Assembly: GCF_002355655.1 (NCBI RefSeq)
Contig: NZ_AP017569.1
Location: 434,001 to 498,000 of the forward strand
Length of the DNA: 64,000 nucleotides
Direction: 5' to 3'
From: Halorubrum trapanicum
Lineage (GTDB): Archaea; Halobacteriota; Halobacteria; Halobacteriales; Haloferacaceae
Shown here: positions 58,608 to 64,000 of the stretch, one piece after another
Layout: every line of letters begins with the position of its first letter
Position numbering within the stretch: the first letter of the stretch is position 1
Notes under the pieces: model-generated
What the model saw: only the letters and a program-made list of their open reading frames with translations
Told to the model about the DNA's origin: nothing
Database searches by the model: none
Program-made: the position numbers and the translations under genes

Positions 58608-59084
58608 TTTATAACCAGACTCTCGGTTCCGTTGCCGGCCGTTTATAAGTGATAGACGAAGCGGTGAATGCCTCCAAAGCCCCAGCCACTCGTTTATAAC
58701 TGAGTCACCTTGGATCGGCGGTGAACGCCTCCAAAGCCCCAGTCGCGAGGACTCGCGCGGCTCGGTGCGCTCCTCGCTCGTTCGCTCCGCTCACTCGCTG
58801 CGGTGCTTCCGTCGCCGTGCTTCGTCCTCGCGACTGCCCCTTTGAGTCCCACCCCGCACCGCTCCGCACAGCACCTCACGCCTCCCCAGCCTCGTCGGTC
58901 GCCCTCCGCTTCGCTCCGGACGACCGACTCCCTCGCACCGGCGTCGCCGGCGCTACGCGCCGGCTGCCAGAGGGACCTTCGGTCCCTCGCGGTTCGCGGC
59001 CGCCGGTGGCGGCCGCTCACCGGGGCGCGCCACCGCACCGCTCTTTATAAGTAATCGCCGTCGTCGCTCGTGATCATTTAAATA
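58608..59084 (+). repeat. Structured intergenic repeat, copy E
   Basis: This fills the gap between the converging gdhB and DUF2071-type genes; no protein gene is credible. Helix I is 58740-58752 with 58824-58836 (13 of 13), helix II 58894-58901 with 58921-58928 (8 of 8), helix III 58996-59004 with 59008-59016 (loop GGT). Two further perfect hairpins with 3-nt loops are at 58946-58964 and 58970-58988. The leading module, TATA box plus CCTCCAAAGCCCCAG, is present twice (58642 and 58692). TTTATAA at 59044 and ATTTAAATA at 59076-59084 close the element. Confidence 0.82.
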
Positions 59085-59091
59085 CCGTTCG

Positions 59092-59802
59092 TCAGACCGA
59101 TCGGATCCGGTCCGCGCCCACCTCGATCGGCTCCGCGTAGCGGACGATCGGGTCGCCGTCGGGCCGGTCGAACCCGTTCGCCTCGAACAGGGTGTTCGCC
59201 CGGAGGTCGACGGTCGCCTCCCGGAGCCGCCACGGGTCGTGAGCGATCTCCCCGCGGTACAGTCGGTTCCCCGCGGCGTAGAACCGGTAGTTCTCGGCGA
59301 GGAACTCGTCGGGCGACCCCGGCTCGGCCGCGAACGCCTCGCCCGTCGGCTCGTAGGTCGCGTCGAACCGCGCGTGGGGCACGCCGGGGTGGGTCCGGCG
59401 GCTGGTGAACCGAACGGGGGCGCTCGCGCGCTCCGAGCGATCGGGGGCTTCGGGGCGAGACACGTCCATCGCCGCGCGGTAGTACGGGAGCGCGAACAGA
59501 CGCCGCGCGGCCGCGACGCCGATCCGGTCGGCCGCGTCGAGGTTGTAGAAGTAGACGCCCGGACCGTCGGGGCCCCCGACGTAGGTCCGGAGGTTGAGCT
59601 CCGGGAACGAGAGCCCGACGGGCGCCCCGCGCGGACGGATGTCGTCCATCACGAAGGCGACGACGCTCAGGTACGCGTCGCCTCGGTGGGTGGCGACCGA
59701 GAGCCGGTCGGGGAGCGTGGCGGAGACGACGGCGGGATCGACGGGCCAGTGACAGAACAGCGCGTCGCGCCACGTCATCTCCAGCAAGCGGCGGCCGAGC
59801 AT
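59092..59802 (-). CDS. DUF2071/YqjF-family protein
   Basis: A 236-residue protein matching the YqjF/DUF2071 family, which has an acetoacetate-decarboxylase-like fold. Visible family segments: FCHWPVDPAVVSATLPDRLSV, FPELNLRTYVGGPDGPGVYF, ARRLFALPYYRAAMDV and NYRFYA. The catalytic activity of the family is unknown. ATG 59802 was chosen because TTTTGCTCC lies about 28 nt upstream. Its end is 8 nt from repeat copy E. Confidence 0.85.
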   Translation of the reverse strand: MLGRRLLEMTWRDALFCHWPVDPAVVSATLPDRLSVATHRGDAYLSVVAFVMDDIRPRGAPVGLSFPELNLRTYVGGPDGPGVYFYNLDAADRIGVAAARRLFALPYYRAAMDVSRPEAPDRSERASAPVRFTSRRTHPGVPHARFDATYEPTGEAFAAEPGSPDEFLAENYRFYAAGNRLYRGEIAHDPWRLREATVDLRANTLFEANGFDRPDGDPIVRYAEPIEVGADRIRSV

Positions 59803-59871
59803 GTCGGATCGTAGGGACCGAAGGAGCAAAACCCGCACGCCGCTGGCGGTTTCAGTGCAGTTCGCGCGGGC

Positions 59872-60798
59872 TCACTCCACGACGTCCGGCCCCTCCGGCG
59901 CGTCCTTCCACTCGCCCAGCCCCGAGGGGTCGAGGTGGACATGGACGTCGCCGACGTCCTCCAGCGCGCGCAGGCTCGTGACGAGGTCCGTCTCCACGTC
60001 GTGGGCCTCTCGGAGCGTCATCTCGCCGTCGACCTCGACGTGGACCTCGACCTCCAGGTCGGTCCCGTCGTAGAACACGGTGAGGTCGTGGACCCCCTCG
60101 ACCGCGGGGTGATCGCGGAGCGCGGCGACGACGCGCTCGCGGTCGCCCGGCGGCGGCGCGGCGCCCACGAGGTAGGTGACGTTCTCGCGGCCGATCTCGA
60201 CCCCCTGGTAGACGACGAGGACGCTGACGAGCGCGCCCGCGACCGGGTCGAGGATCGGGACGTCGAGGAACACGCCGAACACGCCGACGAGCGCGGCGAT
60301 CGTGGTGTAGATATCGTTGAGGCAGTCGACCGCGAGGGCGGCGAGCGCCGTCGAGCCGAGGTCGGCGTTCACCAGCTCCGTGTACCAGTACAGCAGGTAC
60401 ATGTCCGCCATCGCGAACAGCAGCGCGGCGACGAGGAGGAGGCTCTTCCGGGGCGGGCTGTGCGTCCCGAGCAGCCCGAGGACCGACTCGCGCAACAGGA
60501 GGAGCCCGAGGACGAGGATGGTCGCGCCGACGAGCAGCGCCGTCAGCGGCTCGATCCGCTGGTGGCCGTGCGGGTGCGTCTCGTCGGCGCTCTCGTACCG
60601 CGAGCCCCCCCAGACGAACACGACCGCGCTCGCGACGAGGTCGGCGACGGAGTGGGCGGCGTCGGCCACCAGCGCGACGCTGCCGAACGTGAGCCCCACA
60701 GCCCCCTCGACGGCGATCTTCACCGCGTTGCCGGCGACGTTCACCGCCGCCGCCCGCTGGAACCGAGCGCGGTCGCCGCTCCCGAAGGGGCTCGACAT
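59872..60798 (-). CDS. Cation diffusion facilitator (CDF) transporter
   Basis: A 308-residue efflux transporter for divalent cations. Six hydrophobic helices span residues 20-205. The metal site in helix 2 is H-x3-D (DAAHSVADL) and in helix 5 D-x3-D (VDCLNDIYT). The cytoplasmic domain after residue 215 has VEGVHDLTVFYDGTDLEVEVHVEVD as in the CDF C-terminal dimer domain. It exchanges Zn2+, Mn2+, Fe2+ or Co2+ for protons; the D-x3-D in helix 5 differs from the common zinc form. CTTAACAG lies about 27 nt upstream. Confidence 0.9.
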   Translation of the reverse strand: MSSPFGSGDRARFQRAAAVNVAGNAVKIAVEGAVGLTFGSVALVADAAHSVADLVASAVVFVWGGSRYESADETHPHGHQRIEPLTALLVGATILVLGLLLLRESVLGLLGTHSPPRKSLLLVAALLFAMADMYLLYWYTELVNADLGSTALAALAVDCLNDIYTTIAALVGVFGVFLDVPILDPVAGALVSVLVVYQGVEIGRENVTYLVGAAPPPGDRERVVAALRDHPAVEGVHDLTVFYDGTDLEVEVHVEVDGEMTLREAHDVETDLVTSLRALEDVGDVHVHLDPSGLGEWKDAPEGPDVVE

Positions 60799-60987
60799 AG
60801 AGGTCGATGCGCCCGCGACCCTGTTAAGCGTCCCGCGTCGCGTCGACGCACTCCGATCGGCCGACGGCCGCTTCCCTCGACGGCCGTCCGCCGACGCATC
60901 GGCGCGAGACTCCGTCGTAACGCCTAAGACCGAAACGCTCCTCGGTGACGGTAATGAATCACGATCTTTTCGCCCGAGGTGGTCCCG

Positions 60988-61680
60988 GTGGGCGTCGAAA
61001 TTAAGGAAACGGAGGTGAGCGACGAGGATTTCGAGGAGATGAAGGGGTTCGTCCGCGACTACCTCGCGGCCAGCGTCGAGGGCGAGGACGACGGCGGACG
61101 GATGCGCTGGTACCCGTGGCACTCGGCGTCGTACCGGTTCAACCACATCCTCAACGTCGTCGACCTCGCGACGGAAATCGCCGAGGCCGAGGGCGCCGAC
61201 GTGGACGTCGTGCGGGTCGCGGCCGTCTTCCACGATGTCGCGAAGCTGGAGGCCGAACAGGACGTCCACGCGGAGGCCGGCGCGCGCGTCACCCGCGAGT
61301 ACCTCCAGAGCCGCGGCAACTACCCCGAGTCGTTCATCGAGGAGGTGTGCGGGGCGGTCGTCGACCACTCGTACACGGGCGACCTCGACGACGTGCCCTT
61401 GGAGAGCCGGTGTCTGATCGAGGCCGACGTGCTCGACAAGGTCGGCGCCAACGGCGCCGTCCTCATGCTGTTGCGGATGGGGTACGAGTCGCGCACGCAC
61501 ATGGACGCCGCGAAGATGGTCGACCGCGTGCTCCAGCGCGCCCACGACCACACCGAGCGCGTCGTCTCCGACACCGCCGAGAGCATCGCGCACCAGCGCA
61601 TCAAGCGCGTGAAGTGGCTCCGCGAGTGGCTCGAAGAGGAGGTCTCGCGAATGGACGCCGAAGGCGTTACCGACCGCTGA
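60988..61680 (+). CDS. HD-domain phosphohydrolase
   Basis: A 230-residue metal-dependent HD protein. Metal ligands: His in YRFNHILNVVDLA, the H-D pair in AAVFHDVAKLEAE, then His in VVDHSYTG and Asp in LIEADVLDKVGANG. Relatives hydrolyse nucleotides or cyclic dinucleotides; the substrate is unknown. GTG 60988 was chosen, as GATCTTTTCG lies about 25 nt upstream; a GTG 9 nt earlier is also possible. It is divergent from the CDF gene. Confidence 0.84.
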   Translation: MGVEIKETEVSDEDFEEMKGFVRDYLAASVEGEDDGGRMRWYPWHSASYRFNHILNVVDLATEIAEAEGADVDVVRVAAVFHDVAKLEAEQDVHAEAGARVTREYLQSRGNYPESFIEEVCGAVVDHSYTGDLDDVPLESRCLIEADVLDKVGANGAVLMLLRMGYESRTHMDAAKMVDRVLQRAHDHTERVVSDTAESIAHQRIKRVKWLREWLEEEVSRMDAEGVTDR

Positions 61681-61713
61681 GCGCGTCTCGGCCCCGAAAC
61701 GACGCTTCCGGCC

Positions 61714-62466
61714 CTACTCGCCCGAAGCGCTGGTTTCGACGAGCGGGAGCATCGCCTCCAAGTACCGGTCGATCCCGGCGCGGGAGCCCGCGATCCACGC
61801 CTCGTCGTTCGTCGTCGCCCAGCGGAACATCCCGCCGGTCGCGAACGTCTGGAGCGTCGCGGCCACCTCCGACGCGGTGACGGCGTCGGGCGAGGCATCG
61901 GACGCGTCGTCGTCCGCCACTCCGGCGCCGCCGCCGGCGACCTCGGCCGCCGCCTCGCGCACGAGCCGTTCGAGGTACTCTCCGAATACGCGGTCGCTGC
62001 GGTCGAAGTGGTCGCGGTACGCCTCGTCGCTCGCGGCCTGCGAGCGGAGTTCGGTCATCACCGTGACGAACCGCTCGTCGGGCGCGTACGCGTCGTCGAG
62101 CGACGCGGGGTCGACGGCGGCCGTGAGGTAGCCGTCGAGCTGCTCCCGCGCAGAGCGCTCGAAGGCCTCCTCGGGGGCCATCTCCGGCGCGTCCTCCTCC
62201 GCGGCAGCCGCATCCGCTCCCGACGGGTCCGCGACGGCCCCGTCCGCGACGGACGCCTCGAACTCGTCGAGCAGGAAGCCGAGGAGGTCGATCAGCAGGT
62301 CGTCTTTCCCGTCGTAGTGGTGGTAGACGAGCGAGGGGCTCTTGTCGAACTCGTCGCCGATCCGCTGGATCGTGACGTTCGCGTACCCGTGTTCACAGAG
62401 CGCGCGGAACGCCGCGCCGAGGATCGCCTGTCGAGTGTCCGACGGCTCCGCGAACGGGTCGTTCAT
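61714..62466 (-). CDS. TetR-family transcription regulator
   Basis: A 250-residue repressor-type regulator. The N-terminal HTH is RQAILGAAFRALCEHGYANV to RIGDEFDKSPSLVYHHYDGKDDLL. The larger C-terminal ligand domain has two low-complexity acidic stretches. ATG 62466 has TATATA centred 26 nt upstream. The divergent gene at 62633 encodes an exported protein, a layout in which TetR proteins often control an export system. An operator-like palindrome lies between the two promoters. Confidence 0.88.
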   Translation of the reverse strand: MNDPFAEPSDTRQAILGAAFRALCEHGYANVTIQRIGDEFDKSPSLVYHHYDGKDDLLIDLLGFLLDEFEASVADGAVADPSGADAAAAEEDAPEMAPEEAFERSAREQLDGYLTAAVDPASLDDAYAPDERFVTVMTELRSQAASDEAYRDHFDRSDRVFGEYLERLVREAAAEVAGGGAGVADDDASDASPDAVTASEVAATLQTFATGGMFRWATTNDEAWIAGSRAGIDRYLEAMLPLVETSASGE

Positions 62467-62486
62467 ACGACGCATAGAGGGGTCCG

Positions 62487-62528
62487 GTATATATCGGTCC
62501 TGATTGAACGTTCATTCAACACGCTTAT
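62487..62528. promoter_or_regulatory. Divergent promoter with a TetR operator-like palindrome
   Basis: GGTATATATC (62487-62496) is the minus-strand TATA box for tetR; ACGCTTATGC (62521-62530) fits a plus-strand box. Between them lies the perfect 10-bp palindrome TGAACGTTCA (62505-62514), extended by ATTCAA. A dimer bound here would cover the upstream elements of both promoters, so TetR could repress both genes at once. Confidence 0.6.
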
Positions 62529-62552
62529 GCCGCGGGCCCCTGACAGCAACGT

Positions 62553-62636
62553 ATGACTCGACCCGACGCGTCACGGTACGACCGATCGCCGCGCGCGACC
62601 AGACCCTCCCACCGGTCCGGCGGAGGGAATCGATGA
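62553..62636 (+). CDS. Candidate 27-residue leader frame coupled to the exported protein
   Basis: ATG at 62553 is 27 nt after the centre of CTTATG, so it could be the first codon of a leaderless mRNA. The frame, M-T-R-P-D-A-S-R-Y-D-R-S and on to G-G-G-N-R, is basic and its TGA overlaps the next ATG as ATGA. GGAGGG 5 nt before that ATG is a good Shine-Dalgarno site. Ribosomes finishing the mini-frame could restart on the main gene. Confidence 0.4.
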   Translation: MTRPDASRYDRSPRATRPSHRSGGGNR

Positions 62637-64000
62637 GTCGGTCGACGCGGCTCGCGACCGCCGCGCTCGCCGCCGTCGCGGTGAGCGCGTTACTCGTCGG
62701 CGTCTCGCTCGCGGGCGCCGCGGCCCCGAGCGCGGGGACGGCGGGCGGCGGCGACGCCGCGGCGCTCTCCGGGATCGACGGCCCGAACGCGGAGGGCTCC
62801 GTCGCGCAGACGAGCGATCCCACTCCCCGACAGGTCCGCGGGTCGCCCGTGTTGGAGCTGTTCCTCTCCCGGGGGTCGGTGCCCAGCGGCGCGGAGTCGA
62901 CCGTGACGGTCGACATCGTCAACACCGGCGAGATGGAGATCGGCAACCAGCTCGACTCACGGGTCACGACCGCTCGCGGGCTCACCCTCGAGATCGACGA
63001 CAGTGACGTGCCGATCGACGTCGAGGACGGCGAGATCCCGGTCGGCGACGTTTCGACCGCCGCGAGCCCGGTCCCCGTCGAGCTAGACGTGACCGTGCCC
63101 GACGACGTGCCCGACGGCAGGTACGAGGTGGAGGCGACCGCCCGCTACCGGTACACCTTCGAGATAATCCCCGAGTTCAACGACCACAAGGACCGGCGCG
63201 GCATCGACGACTTCGACCTGACCATCGTGGTCGACGACGGCGCGCGGTTCGCGGTGTTGGAGACCGACACCGACGCGCAGGTCGGCGGGAGCGGCGACGT
63301 GACGGTCACGATGGCGAACGTCGGCGACGAGACCGCGCGCGACGCCGTCGTCTCCGGAACGACGACCAGCCCGGGCGTCCGGCTCGGGGCCGGCGAGGGC
63401 GGCGGCCAGTCCTTCGTCGGCGACTGGGCGCCCGGCGAGAACCGGACGGTGACGTTCGACTCGTCGGTCAGCGAGGCGTTCGGCGGCGGCGCGTACGCGC
63501 TCTCCTCGACCGTCGACTACCGGAATCCGAACGGGATCGACGAGGCCGCGGCGCCCGCGCGCGCCGGCGTCGTCCCGCTCCGCGAGCAGGCGTTCTCGCT
63601 GGACGACGTCTCCGGGACGCTCGAGGTCGGGTACTCGGGGACGGTCTCCGGCACGATCACGAACGAGGGACCGCTCGACGTCGAGAACGCGGTCCTCGTC
63701 GCCGACTCCGGGAGCAACCGCGTGAGCCTCGGCGAGAGCCGGTACGCGCTTCCGACGATCCCGGCCGGCGAGTCTGCGAACTTCACCTTCGACGTCGACG
63801 TGAGCGGGAGCGCCGACCCCGGCCCGCGACAGTTCCGGTTCACGACCGAGTACGAGAGCGGCGACGCGACGCTCGCGGCCGAGGAGACCCGCCGCGTCGA
63901 GGTGGCGCCCCGCCAGCCCGAGTTTGACCTCGCGGTCGACAACGCCACGATTCCGGCCGGCGAGACCCGGCGGATCAACGCCACGATCACGAACCAGCGC
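62633..64000 (+). CDS. Exported protein with repeated CARDB/NEW3-like beta domains (3' end outside window)
   Basis: The frame is open to the window end (456 codons visible). A signal peptide (RLATAALAAVAVSALLVGVSLAGAAA) is followed by extracellular beta-sandwich repeats: VTVDIVNTGEMEIGNQ, VTVTMANVGDETARDAVV, SGTITNEGPLDVENAVL, RRINATITNQR. These resemble COG1361-type proteins, often encoded next to RND/MMPL exporters with a TetR regulator. An exporter would be expected just past the window. It is divergent from tetR and probably under its control. Confidence 0.82.
   Translation, partial: MSRSTRLATAALAAVAVSALLVGVSLAGAAAPSAGTAGGGDAAALSGIDGPNAEGSVAQTSDPTPRQVRGSPVLELFLSRGSVPSGAESTVTVDIVNTGEMEIGNQLDSRVTTARGLTLEIDDSDVPIDVEDGEIPVGDVSTAASPVPVELDVTVPDDVPDGRYEVEATARYRYTFEIIPEFNDHKDRRGIDDFDLTIVVDDGARFAVLETDTDAQVGGSGDVTVTMANVGDETARDAVVSGTTTSPGVRLGAGEGGGQSFVGDWAPGENRTVTFDSSVSEAFGGGAYALSSTVDYRNPNGIDEAAAPARAGVVPLREQAFSLDDVSGTLEVGYSGTVSGTITNEGPLDVENAVLVADSGSNRVSLGESRYALPTIPAGESANFTFDVDVSGSADPGPRQFRFTTEYESGDATLAAEETRRVEVAPRQPEFDLAVDNATIPAGETRRINATITNQR

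Noticed and set aside
8196-59084. CRISPR array
   Set aside because: Repeats are 0.4-0.5 kb, widely separated and lie in both orientations, with no short regular repeat-spacer pattern and no cas genes.

Overview
The window is a high-GC haloarchaeal chromosome segment, most like Halorubrum or a close relative. The encoded proteins are very acidic and rich in Asp and Glu. Most start codons lie 26-28 nt downstream of an archaeal TATA-like box, so most transcripts are probably leaderless. Lineage-typical content includes the intron-containing tRNA-Trp, the glucose dehydrogenase-gfcR pair, a HalX response regulator, an aIF2-beta/TRAM fusion, Dph2 and Dph6, and many short haloarchaea-only proteins.

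Layout. 1-3761: end of an Mrp-type antiporter operon (two NuoL/M-like subunits, the first cut by the window edge). 3.8-8.2 kb: small membrane and HTH proteins, a metallophosphoesterase, a TANGO2/NRDE protein, then glucose dehydrogenase overlapping gfcR (semi-phosphorylative Entner-Doudoroff entry and its regulator). 8.8-20.7 kb: glutaredoxin, Dph6, glutamate dehydrogenase, a CitE-like lyase divergent from a MaoC hydratase, CYTH protein, FKBP-type isomerase, RecA-like and ParA-like orphan NTPases, YlbF, esterase and Dph2. 21.4-41.9 kb: MetE-like methyltransferase, HAD hydrolase, XPD-like helicase, an M24 peptidase homologue that lacks metal ligands, aIF2-beta beside the initiator tRNA, acyl-CoA ligase, DsbA-like lipoprotein, MFS transporter, TyrA, Rsm22-like methyltransferase, SRAP, GDPD, a DEDD exonuclease, a bactofilin-like protein and several tiny conserved genes. 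42-45.6 kb: a lower-GC accessory island with an IS6-family insertion sequence and a TnpB-only IS200/IS605 element, next to tRNA-Trp. 45.9-64 kb: guaB, HalX regulator, a Hel308-like helicase, squalene/phytoene synthase, acyl-CoA dehydrogenase, a two-gene PH-domain operon, a second glutamate dehydrogenase, CDF transporter, HD phosphohydrolase, and a TetR regulator divergent from a secreted protein that runs off the end.

The most striking feature is a family of about 0.4-0.5 kb intergenic repeats, five copies in 64 kb. Each copy can fold into the same three helices. The two outer helices differ in sequence between copies but keep their pairing, as expected for a structured RNA or a hairpin-bearing mobile unit. 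A TATA box lies at a near-constant distance from one conserved end. One copy is interrupted by the IS6 element.

Other unusual observations are a 41-residue acidic-tail motif shared by an antiporter subunit and a PH-domain membrane protein, and several tiny reading frames that begin at the predicted transcription start and end on or near the start codon of the next gene. No CRISPR array or replication origin was recognised.
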